Part shown: positions 30,074 to 39,225 of the stretch, piece after piece
How the letters are laid out: each line of letters begins with the position of its first letter
Position numbering within the stretch: the first letter of the stretch is position 1
Source: Penium margaritaceum
Taxonomy: Eukaryota > Streptophyta > Zygnematophyceae > Desmidiales > Peniaceae
Assembly (NCBI GenBank): GCA_023375785.1
Contig: SZWC01018880.1
Coordinates: forward strand, 6,443 to 45,667
Length of the DNA: 39,225 bases
Direction: 5' to 3'
Notes under the pieces: generated by a model
What the model saw: the letters and a program-made list of their open reading frames with translations, nothing else
The model's database searches: none
Told to the model about the DNA's origin: nothing
Position numbers and translations under genes: made by a program

Positions 30074-30597
30074 CCGTAGTGTTCCTTTAATTCGTTCAAA
30101 ATTTTAAAAGGAATGATCTGATCTTTGAATTCCTCCAATTTTGGGCCTTTGATAATTTATGGGGTGATTCTCCCAAACCCCTGACAATAAACCCCCCGAT
30201 TGTTGAATTCTCCCTTTGCCTCCCACTTCAGGTCATCGCGAGGACTCATAGCAACTCCCGGCTCTTTGACAACTTGAACTTTCGAGTTGTTGATTGTCCG
30301 CATGTGCACATGTTGACATGTCAACATGTGCACACGTGGCTGGGACCACCAGTTGACGTGTCGAGGGTGCAAAATTCCGCGTTCGCACTATGCTGACAGA
30401 GTGCACAATGCAGAAAAATTGACGCGAGGGTTGTCCACTCCCGCCGAAGTTAAATTGCTTCGAAGTTTTCTTTCTTTGTGTACAACACCCATTATTGCAT
30501 AATTAACTTCATGATTCTCCCAAACCATTCATAATTATGGTACTGATTAAAGGCGAATGAAATTTTTTATTTTGAACGAATACAAGGAACAGTACGG
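30074..30597. mobile_element. MITE with ~30-bp terminal inverted repeats and TA duplication
   Basis: Left terminus CCGTAGTGTTCCTTTAATTC (from 30074) and the reverse complement of the right terminus CCGTACTGTTCCTTGTATTC (from 30597) match with few differences and continue through GTTCAAAAT. Both ends abut TA (30072-30073 and 30598-30599), the target duplication of Tc1/mariner-type elements. At about 524 bp with no transposase frame it is non-autonomous. It contains a 32-bp perfect palindrome at 30303-30334, close to its midpoint. Superfamily assignment rests on the TA duplication. Confidence 0.75.
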
Positions 30598-30599
30598 TA

Positions 30600-32900
30600 A
30601 CCACCATCTTTAACTTGTAAGGCCTCATTTAGAAAGCTCTTGCAATAACCTATCCATTTTATCCACTCTTACCTCATTTTGTAGGATTCAAGAAGAAAAA
30701 AAAACCGATCTCAGATCTAGATGTTTTTTGGATTTTGGGTTGAAACAAAAACCATGAAATTTTGACCCCTTTTTAAGGTTTTTGCACAAAGCCACCACCG
30801 TTGCATTCAGTATCCTCTCACACATAATCGCTCCAAAATTTGCTTCAATTAGGCAACCTTCATGCGGACATCATCACCAACACAGCCAACTTTTGGGCTG
30901 AAACACCAATTTATACCCGCGTTCCATCTGTGTAAGAAAAACCGACGGTTCTTCATTCTGACAACATCGACATTTGGACCCATGCCGAGCAGCACCAATG
31001 TCGTCGGTCCGTGACAAGGGAAAGGGGCTAGGAGACACCTCCTTCTTCTCCTCTTTGGAAACCATGTGTCCATGTTCGCAGTCACCTATGATTGACGAAC
31101 TTCGTCGAACATAGGAAGAGATGCGCCGCCAGCAGCAGTGTCAGATTGACGCACTGAAAGAGATCCTAGAGTTACTGAGGGGTCGTTCAGGGGCCTCACA
31201 CTAGACACCAAGAGGACGTGCTGGAGTTGCTCCATTCATTCAGCAGTGTACGCCATATACAACACCGTGACCTTAACACCCCTCATAACAGATTGACACT
31301 TGGGATGAAGAGGAGATGGAGGACGACACACGTGAGGACGGGATTCACGTCCTTGAGGAGCGCATTTGTGAGCTCCGTCTTGGGTCAGAGCCTCTCACCT
31401 CGCCACCTGCTCGCCATCACGTCCAACCACGTTGTTCAGTAGCGTTCACATATGGCGGCGTTTCTCTTACTAGTGGTCTCTCTGTGCCTCGTCCATCATC
31501 TCCCGAGCATGAGGTCGCCCTCCCTATGGAGCGATGACCGAAGGACTTTGAGACACCTCCATCCCGTTGTGACAGTGAAGAAGGCTTCAAAATTTGGGAG
31601 AACTTGCTATAGGTGTGGTCCAATTTTGAGGGTGTTTGGCCCTACCCTACTACCGGCTCAAATCGGATAAAAATTAATTACCCTTGGACTCGACCTTGTT
31701 GCATAATTAGGTTCTCCCCTTGTAGCTATTGTGTAGAAATTTCTTTGGAAATGAGTTTTGAAAATAAGCGGGCTCAATTCATGTTCGCACAAAGCCCGCA
31801 AGGAGGGAAAGGCCAACATAACACACCTTGGTTTCTTGATTTTGGTCGTTAGCATGCACGATTGACTCAAACTCCTGAACATGTCTGCATTCTAGAGACC
31901 CATAATTCCGTGAGGCCTTGTAACCAGTGTGCAAACGTTTTTGCCCCGGTTGTTTGAAATAAAAAAAGATCTTTCGCAAATGACTATCTCAATTTAGGCG
32001 GCAGTATGGTACTACCGCAACCAGTACCAAACCCGTGACATTCACTTGGACTAGACACCAGCGATAGCGATACGCGGTCTGCTCTATGCCATGCCGCGAG
32101 AGACTGTTGTTGACCTCTGTCCCGTTCTGGGTCAGGCCGGGATTAATACTGGGGCAGACCCGTACTAAGACTAGGAGCTCGCCCTGACACCGCTCACTAC
32201 GGAGACCTATGCCACGAGGACGGCTTGACTGAGTGAGTTCCACTCCCTCCACCGGTGATCCCATGGAGCTCGTAGTAGACTACTGGAGGTGCACCATGTG
32301 TCTTCACACTCGCCTTGAGATTGGTGGCGGGACACAGTTGTGGACACTCAAAGCCATCATCATGGGGGTATAAATGGACCACGTGAAGCTCTTTACAGGC
32401 TTCGACCGTGCGGTCTTGAAGTCACTACAACTAATTCCTTGGGCTACTGTCGTCCCTGAAGAGTACGCCTCTGTCCCACTTCACCAGTTCCACCTCCAGT
32501 GCTTCCTCCTCCTCCTCCTCTACCCCGAGTGGCCAGACTTAGGGTGTTATAGCGGCCACACAGGGGAAGAAGGAGGGAAAATAAAACAGATACAGCAAGG
32601 GACAACAAAGCAGTAGCAGCAGCTGATGAGCAGTGGTGGTGGACGTTATGTCCACTACTACAACTGTGGAGACACTCATCGCTACATGGAGTGTGAGCAG
32701 TCCCTTGATTGGCCTCAGATCATGCGCGACCTCCAGGCAATGCATGCGCAACGGATGTCCTCCGGTGATACACGGACGGATCGCGCCACACCTAGGATTG
32801 TAGTAGATGTAGCCACTTCACTAGGCAATAGTGGTGATATGGACCCTCGAGATCACACAAGCGTGTAACTTTAACAATTGTTTGCGCTTCGTACTCAGGG
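30600..32900 (+). pseudogene. Family 2 leader and gag region (degenerate)
   Basis: No continuous frame. Similarity to the copy at 6.3-8.4 kb (GAGCGATGACCGAAGGACTT near 31530, GGTCTGCTCTATGC near 32077) marks gag. Near 32630-32700 a frame reads YYNCGDTHRYMEC, a zinc knuckle in which the first Cys has become Tyr (TAC for TGC). The interval about 31600-31990 has no counterpart in the other copy and may be a further insertion. Confidence 0.55.
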
Positions 32901-33119
32901 AGGTATGAGTGTGTTGTTACAGCCTGGTGGTCCTCAAACAACTTGTCCCACTATGTGTTTTGCCCATTATGATGCTTGTGGTGGAGCTCAGTTGGCTCAT
33001 GATGGGGATGAACCTGACAGTATCGACTGGCTTGACGAGTCACAGGTCTGTACTTTTCATCGTTGTCCTGAATCCTCTACTTCATGTCGAGCAGAGGGAG
33101 AGTGTTATGTGGCATGTTG

Positions 33120-33240
33120 TTTTGTGTTGACAACTGTTCGTGAGCCGAGTAGCACCTGAATCATTGACTCTGGTGCCACCAATCACATGACCTGTTTTCA
33201 TAGTGACTTCATCGTGCTTAGTCTTGTTGCGTCCGTTTGG
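33120..33240 (+). pseudogene. Family 2 protease remnant
   Basis: Reads IIDSGATNHMTCFHSDF, the copia protease active site, with the catalytic Asp at 33166-33168. The Trp that normally precedes is a TGA stop (33157-33159). The downstream protease is degraded. Confidence 0.75.
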
Positions 33241-33559
33241 TCCATTCGCACATGGTCTGGTCAGTCGTTGCATGTGCAAGGAGTTGGGGTTGTGTAGTTT
33301 GATGGTCCGTCTGGCCCCTTGTGCATTTCAAAGGTACTCTTCGTCTTCGATCTTGAGCTCAGCCTGCTCTCCGTTCGTGCATGGACCATAATGAGTCTCG
33401 CTGTTGAGCACTCCGCTGGCTCTGCCACAATGAATGCTATTCATACACGTGCCATTGTGCTTCGTGCCTTTGTTGTTGATGACATTTATCATGTGTGTCA
33501 TTACACACCCTTTGCTTCTTCTCCCTCTCTCTCTTCTGTGCGTGTGTATGTCACTAATG

Positions 33560-34640
33560 CTCTCCCCTAAGCACCTGAGCTTGCTGTATCGCCGTCTCTA
33601 CCATATGAGCTCAGAAACTGTGTCCAAGCTCATCCGAAATCAACCAGCCCTCGGTCTTGACTTGGCTTCCTTCAAGAAGCTACCCAAGATCGATAGTTTT
33701 TTTTGCACCTAGGGTAAGATACATCACTGCTCTTACCCTAACTCCACTTCCTAGGCACTAAGTTTGCCAGAGTTGGTCCACTCGGACCTTCCCGATCCCC
33801 TCCCAGTTGAGTCTCTCTCAGATTGGGGTTGATATATGTTCACCCTGATTGATGACTTTACCCGGATGCGGTGGGTCTATTGCCTCCGCCACAAGAGAGA
33901 TGCCGTCCTGGCTGTCCGCCCTTGGTTGATGATGGATGAGCGTCAGTCTCGTCACACCCTGCACACGTTCCGCTCAGATCGCGGTGGAGAGTTCTTGGGC
34001 GAGATGGATGCCTACTTTGCTGAGCACGGTTTTTTTTACCAGCTCTCCGTCCCTGCTACACCACAGCAAAACAATGTGTCTAATCGTTGGGACCACACCA
34101 TGGAGGATGTGGTCCGTGCCATGCGGTCTGAGTACGGTCTTCCGGCGTTCGTTGCATTTGAGGACTTCTCCTACATGATGTGGATCTAGAACCGCTTGCT
34201 GCACGGTCCTCATCCGGACCATGTCACGTCGTACGAGCTCTGGTTCGGCCATCTCACCAATCTCAGTCTTGCTCGCATTTGGGGATCCCCCGTACACGTC
34301 TGGTACACCAAGGACAAGCAAGGGTCCAAGGTCTCACCGCAGGGTCGCATGAGTACATTCTTTGGCATCTCCCTGCAATCAAAGCCCTGGCATTTTTGGG
34401 ATCCTGATCGCCATCTTATTGTTGAGTCCCGAGAAACTCTCTTCTTTGAGGCTCTCACCTACCGCGACCTGTCCAACATTCTCTCACTGGATACTAACCA
34501 CGTTCCCACCTGTGTGGCCTCTCGGTGGATGGAGAGACTAGTCTTGCACATGGGTCCGTTCGGGCCTCCTCACCTGCGGTCCGGTCTCCGGCTGCTGACG
34601 ATCTGGCCATCTTGGATGTGGGTCCAGTAGCCTCATCATT
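33560..34640 (+). pseudogene. Family 2 integrase remnant
   Basis: The zinc-binding region is degraded (RRLYHMSSETVSKL, then CT-stop-GKIHH near 33703-33725). The core includes HSDLPDPLPVE with the first Asp, MFTLIDDFTRMRWVYCL, FRSDRGGEF with the second Asp, and TPQQNNVSNRWDHTM, where the catalytic Glu (normally in a V-x-ER context) is Asn. SLARIWGSPVHVW and the GSKVSPQGRMSTFFGI segment mark the C-terminal part. Stops occur before MFTLIDD and after MMWI. Catalytically dead. Confidence 0.8.
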
Positions 34641-34855
34641 TCCCTCCAGCGTACCTGATTGTGTGCTAGTTTCTGTCCCCTCTGGCACACCCAATCCCAT
34701 GCCAGTGTCAGTCCCCTCAGGCATACCTGGTCCCATGCCTATGTCAGTCCCCTCTGGCATACCTAATCCTGTGGCAGTGTCAGTCTCCTCTGGGACATCG
34801 GATCCCGTTCCAGTGTAAGTCCCCTCTGGCACCCATCGTCTCATGTCAAAGTCAC
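34638..34855 (+). repeat. 36-bp minisatellite in the integrase-reverse transcriptase linker
   Basis: Five to six diverged copies of a 36-bp unit, each giving a 12-residue peptide of the form PSGIPNPMPVSV. In-frame Pro/Ser/Val repeats of this type form the flexible linker. A TAA interrupts after the fourth or fifth copy (near 34817). Confidence 0.8.
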
Positions 34856-35269
34856 TTTCCACTGGCATACCTGAACTCGAGTCACTGACAGCACCTCCTG
34901 TCACACTTACCCCTGTGCATGCACCTGCTTCCCGTGCGGCTGTGGCCTAGTAGCTTGCTCCGCAGCCCGAGTTGAGCACCTCAGCATCAGGCTACTCTCA
35001 GAAGCCCAGTGGTCGCTTCCAACCAGTGGCCTCTAGGGCTAAGCGGACTGCTGACTCGGCGCCTAGACGCCCGACTCGTAATGTTCAAAGTGGCGAGCTT
35101 GCCACGAAGGCCCTTGGACCGAGTGCCTAGGCAAACTAAACTGAGGTGCATCTAACATGCCATGTCAGCCACGAGTTGGTCTCCCATGAGTTTCCGGTTT
35201 TTTGTGATGTCGCAACTGATCTTGTTGTGGTCAGATCGAGTCCGGAGGCATGCATTTTGGCCACCCCAA

Positions 35270-36060
35270 AATCTCCCTTGACATCGCCTGATCTAGCCAC
35301 ATTGAAGGAGGCACTCTCAATTGACGATGCAGAGCTATGGCATGCTGATTGTGAGGATGAGCTGAGAGTCATCCATGAGCACGGTGTGTATGAGCTTCTC
35401 GACCTCCTGCCTAAGCGGAAGGTTGTACAGGCCAAGTGGTTCTCTTGCAAGAAGGTGAAGCGTGACGACACACTGGATTGCTACAAGGCCCGCTTGATGT
35501 CTGAGGGTTTCTCACAGGTTGAGGGTATTGATTTCACTGACACGTCTGCACCCGTTGGCCGTATGACCACCGCTCGCGCTCTGTTTGGGGTTGTTGCTTA
35601 ACCATGACCGGGAGCTACACCAAATGGATGTGAACAACGCGTTCCTCCAAAGTAGTCTAAAGGAGGAGATCACCATGGTCTAACCACTAGGTTTTGAGGT
35701 TGGTGACAAGGTCTGGCGCTTGCGGAAGGCCTTGTACAGCCTGAAACAGTGGTCCTGGTGCTGGAACCAAGATATCACTGGCACACTGACGCGTGCCGGG
35801 TACGTGAAGAGTGACGCCGACTCGTTCTTCTTTCTCAGACGTTCAGTTGAGAGCTTCACTGCCATCGTGGTTTACGTTCATGACCTCCTAATTGTATCTC
35901 CTTCGATGGAGGCCGTGAAGGAGGCCAAGGCAGTACATCAGGTTGCCTATAAGATGGACTTTGATCTTTTAAATGTGTTTTTCGAGATGGAGATTGTACA
36001 TGATCGTCAGCAACGGAAATTCTTCTTGCATCAGGCATGTTATGGTATAGCGGTTTGCTG
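35270..36060 (+). pseudogene. Family 2 reverse transcriptase remnant
   Basis: Blocks in order are ATLKEALSIDDAELWHADCE, VYELLDLLPKRKVVQAKWF, YKARLMSEGFSQVEGIDFTD, APVGRMTTARALFGVVA, then LHQMDVNNAFLQSSLKEEIT and MV-stop, KALYSLKQWSWCWNQDITG, and VVYVHDLLIVSPS. The YVDD box is YVHD, with CAT at 35879-35881 replacing the first catalytic Asp. Stops lie at about 35599 and 35681. Inactive. Confidence 0.85.
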
Positions 36061-36359
36061 ACCTCCTTGGTGCAGTTCTCACAGCCTCCAACCCCATCAC
36101 ACTTGACGGACATGATGCATTGGAAGTGGATGATCCAGCACAGCTAGGGGAGACAGTGGATGTTACCTTGCTCTTGCATCTCATTGACTCTCTGATGTGC
36201 TTGGCCACTACCACACGACCCGATGTCGCATTTGCCGTCAACCTCCTTGCATGATTCTCGCAGTGTCTTCGGGCAAGAGCCCTTCACGCGGCTGTGCGAG
36301 TGGTTCGATACGTGGTTTCCATGCCATATTTCCGACTCTGCTTTCGACAGCAGTTTTTT

Positions 36360-36780
36360 GTGGTAGTCGACTGTCCGACTGCCTGACAGGGAGTGGGCAT
36401 GGAGCCTTGGGGGCAGTCGGACAGGCTACGTGTTCCTGCTGAGTGGCACCGTTGTCATGGCGCAACGGCAAGCAAGGTTGTATCACACGTAGCTAATCAG
36501 AGGCCGAGTATATTGCGCTGGGAGTTGGGGCTGCTGAGGTGGTGTGGCTGTAGTGTCTGTTTCGTGAGTTGCGTCAATCTGTACCTTGTATCGCTCTATA
36601 GTGTGACAACCAGAGTGCTCTTGCCATTACAGAGAACTCTGGTGTGCATGATCTTGTGGAGCAACAAGTGATCTCTGTCATTTGGGTCAGCACGGGCATG
36701 CAGTAGGTTGACTTTCGGACCAAGACACTGGAGGGCGGAAAGTTCATGGTGGCCATCCGTTTCGTCCCTTGCCTGAGAGT
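36360..36780 (+). pseudogene. Family 2 RNase H remnant
   Basis: SGYVFLLSGTVV-type sequence (SRTGYVFLLSGTVV in the shifted frame, about 36410-36460) and later fragments around 36600-36720 match the copia RNase H domain, with frameshifts and stops between them. No active-site set survives. Confidence 0.6.
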
Positions 36781-36876
36781 GGCTGAAAGTGGGGTGTGTT
36801 TCTATGGATTGTGAGCATCTCGTTGCGCATCTGTGTCAGTTGTGCACATGCATGGACATGCATACCATCAGATCAT

Positions 36877-36885
36877 GGGGGAGAG
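36877..36885 (+). promoter_or_regulatory. Polypurine tract of family 2 element
   Basis: GGGGGAGAG directly before the TTGTACTG start of the 3' LTR. Confidence 0.6.
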
Positions 36886-36886
36886 T

Positions 36887-37369
36887 TGTACTGTGTGTCG
36901 TCCTTGTCTCTTTGTACAAATTATTATGTCTACTCGACCGTGTCCATGCTCGTGCAGATCCAAAATGCGGACCCAGTTGGCGTCAGAGCATCGACGGGTG
37001 GTGGTTCCACCCACCAACAGCTACCAAACAGCTGCCACGGCGTCCTCGTTGCTTGCTTGGGTGCTCTGAAGTTTTTCTACAGTCGCTATCGAGAAACGAT
37101 CAAAACAGTGGTATTGGGCTGGTTTCTGGACAAACACACACTGTCGCTTGCATCACCCACCGTGCGCCGCGGCAGGTATTGATGTTGTGTGCTTTTCAGT
37201 TGTCATTTCTCTTTGCATTACTAAGCTAATCCAGCTTATGAGACTTTGCACGTCTCCCGAGCCTAATCCTTGTTGTTCCATGCACCTGCTTGCTTGCTAG
37301 TGCATCAGCTAACTGGACCGTGTCGCCACGTCAGCGGCAGCAAGGCTAGGAAGCTTCGTGGCAGTTTCT
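36887..37369 (+). repeat. 3' LTR of copia family 2 element
   Basis: 483 bp; matches 29140-29780 but lacks the middle segment corresponding to about 29345-29500. It ends GGAAGCTTC...TTTCT. Confidence 0.75.
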
Positions 37370-38638
37370 CACCGACACTTGTCATTGAAGCACACAAGCT
37401 GGTCATGACAATTTACCACATTGTCCTAATTCGTGAAATTGTCTTTTACTCTGCGATTTATACCTGTTCAACATCTACGTTCTGCTTGGCATAACATAAA
37501 AATGAATATGGGAAACGGAGACGGGAGAAATAGAAATCAAGAATATATCGAGGTACCCTGGGTTCAGAGACCGACATCGCCAAACCCCCCTTTGATGGGA
37601 AGTTGATCATAGGTTGCTCCGCTTTCAAATTTTTGATCACCAGGATACCCGAATTCACCTTTTTGGTAAAAGGAAGCCCCGTTTTCACGTTGTGGGTACA
37701 TTGTGTACAATGGGTACATTGTGTCAGTATAGAATACCTCGACATGAAGGGGTATTTGGAGCTGGCACGATGTACCCCGTCCGGGGACTGGACTGTCGAC
37801 AAGTTTTGGGAGTTGTTTTTCGTTCTACTTCATCATCTCCGTACACTGTCCCATCGAGGCGACTATACAAGAATATTTCACTAACAAATTTATATTGAGA
37901 GACATTGAAAACATTGAAAGATGACCATGTACAACCCATGGCAAATGGAGACCAAAATCTGCCAGAGAGGGGGATAACGCTTTCCGACATCCAGAACGGG
38001 GTACTGTGTAACTTTTGCAGAAGAAATGCCCACTGGATAAAAATAATAATTCAAATGGGTGCAAAGTGATGATGGTTTGCCAAAACCAGGGGTAGTTGGT
38101 AGCTTTCCTCCAAGACAAATGCAGTATGGACCAGTCCGGAGGCTGTGATTGTAATTGCAGTCAAATTCTTCTTATTATGCCACTGAGTGGACGAGCGCGT
38201 CCGACCTGACATCTGATCGCGTCTGCCTTCTCTCACAAGTATCCGGACTTCCGAATCCGGAATAGCGTGGTGGTCACGGAACCTCCAGGTGTGGGGGCTT
38301 CGGCGCAACCAGCTCCTATGCGCCGCAAAGCTCCTCGGCCTCCCACGCCACGTCTTCCCAGCTTCGTCGCCACCACCGCGCTCCCTCGCGGTCCAGACTG
38401 GTGCCTTCTGCCGGGTGCGCCTGTGGTATCACGACTTGCGTGGGCACAACCGGAGCACGTCAGCTGAATTCTCTTGCCGTAACCCACCGTCCCGCGGGCA
38501 CCCGCCGCCTCTCCGTGAAACCAGTAGTCTTCAGCAGTCGCCTTCACTGTCATCCAGGGGTCCCGGGATATCGAAGCCACCCAAGCTCGCGCCAAGACGC
38601 TTCACGGCCAGCCCACGTCACCCCGGCTGCCGCTGCCA
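37370..38638. other. Intergenic, upstream of a GC-rich gene start
   Basis: 37370-38200 is AT-rich with no recognised coding sequence; short inverted motifs such as CATTGT-GT-ACAATG occur near 37705. From about 38260 the composition becomes GC-rich and codon-like frames overlap on both strands. This probably includes the promoter and 5'UTR of the gene beginning at 38639, though no TATA box was identified. Confidence 0.35.
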
Positions 38639-39029
38639 ATGGCCGCCGCCACCTCCCTCTCTCTCAGTCTCTCACACCAGCTCGTGCGGGGCCGCGCGCA
38701 TGCTGCCGCTGCAGGCAGCCTCGTTGCAGAGCAGCGGCTGCGGAGCGGTAGCCACAGTTGCTGCGACGCTACCCCTGTTGCCGGCAGGAGCAGCAGCAGC
38801 ATTATCGCGGCTCATGGATCACGCGCGGGCTCCCTGCCGGCAGCGGCGACGGCGAGTCAGTCCGAGTTGAGATTCGCGGCGGCGAGGCGGAGTGCGCTGT
38901 TGGGCGGCGAAGGGGAGGCGTGCTCGTCGTCCCTGGCATCGTCATCGTGCGTGGGAGTGCGCCAGCATGTGGGACACTCAGCTGTCGCGCTCGGACGGGG
39001 GGGCAGACGGCGGACGTTTTCGTCTGGAG
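38639..39029 (+). CDS. Exon 1 of a possible plastid-targeted protein (partial, unidentified)
   Basis: The ATG at 38639 is followed by GCCGCCGCC and encodes MAAATSLSLSLSHQLVRGRA and about 110 more residues. The stretch is rich in Ala, Ser and Arg and nearly free of acidic residues at the start, as in chloroplast transit peptides. A strong splice donor, GGAG|GTGAGTAAG, follows at 39029/39030, giving a 391-nt exon (130 codons plus one base). No catalytic or binding domain is visible, so the mature protein would lie in later exons beyond the window. An overlapping frame (38289-38870) is also open in this GC-rich region and is the main alternative. Confidence 0.5.
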
Positions 39030-39084
39030 GTGAGTAAGTGGGTGGATTTGTGTGGGTTCGTGCGTGCTGACATGTGTGTGTATG

Positions 39085-39225
<141 letters not shown>

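Larger units (their letters stand above)
29140..37369 (+). mobile_element. Ty1/copia retrotransposon family 2, old and degenerate
   Basis: Two related LTRs (29140-29780 and 36887-37369) flank a primer-binding site, a degenerate gag with a zinc-knuckle remnant, then protease, integrase, reverse transcriptase and RNase H in copia order. The reading frames are broken many times and several catalytic residues are replaced. The 3' LTR lacks about 150 bp present in the 5' LTR and in the copy at 5687-6312. Divergence between LTRs is far above that of copia element 1, so this insertion is much older. A clean target duplication could not be found. A MITE (30074-30597) sits in its leader. Confidence 0.85.

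Overview
This is a eukaryotic nuclear window from the green-plant lineage, dominated by transposable elements. Evidence for the lineage: an intron-containing histone H3.3 with the plant diagnostic residues, Ty1/copia elements primed by initiator tRNA-Met, a Ty3/gypsy chromovirus remnant with a chromodomain, and a terminal exon whose product looks like a chloroplast transit peptide. A streptophyte alga such as a charophyte is my best guess, but the sequence does not prove it. Two single-N joins (5457, 22935) have the same sequence on both sides, so the window is a scaffold with unresolved joins.

Layout. 1-3.6 kb is the most gene-like part: a four-exon histone H3.3 gene on the minus strand (1585-2355) and, head-to-head with it, a tentative split gene on the plus strand (2827-3621). 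3.6-10 kb holds repeat debris: one copy of an unnamed dispersed repeat ('repeat X', copy A), CT/CA microsatellites, and a truncated copia element (family 2) with LTR, primer-binding site and triplet-rich gag region. 11.7-12.8 kb is a dead pogo-like transposase.

13.6-28.7 kb is one nested stack. A Ty3/gypsy chromovirus (13640-15083 and 27918-28690) is interrupted by repeat X copy B (15084-15431 and 27484-27908). That copy is interrupted by a structurally complete copia element (15432-27478; 725/726-bp LTRs, target duplication ACTTA). The copia is interrupted between its protease and integrase by a 5.4-kb insert (17852-23255) that consists mostly of about twenty 233-bp satellite units, each built around a near-perfect palindrome. 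Removing the insert with one copy of its putative target duplication restores the copia reading frame exactly.

29.1-37.4 kb is a second, older copia element (family 2, same family as the 5.7-8.4 kb fragment), heavily mutated and itself carrying a MITE with a 32-bp perfect palindrome near its centre. The window ends with exon 1 of a possible plastid-targeted protein gene (38639-39029) whose first intron starts with long GT and TGCG microsatellites that run off the end.

Function: only the H3.3 gene looks like a confidently intact host gene. The copia at 15-27 kb has an intact Gag and integrase, but its reverse transcriptase has stops, a frameshift and a mutated YVDD box, so it could move only with help from another copy. 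The most interesting object is the satellite-bearing insert.
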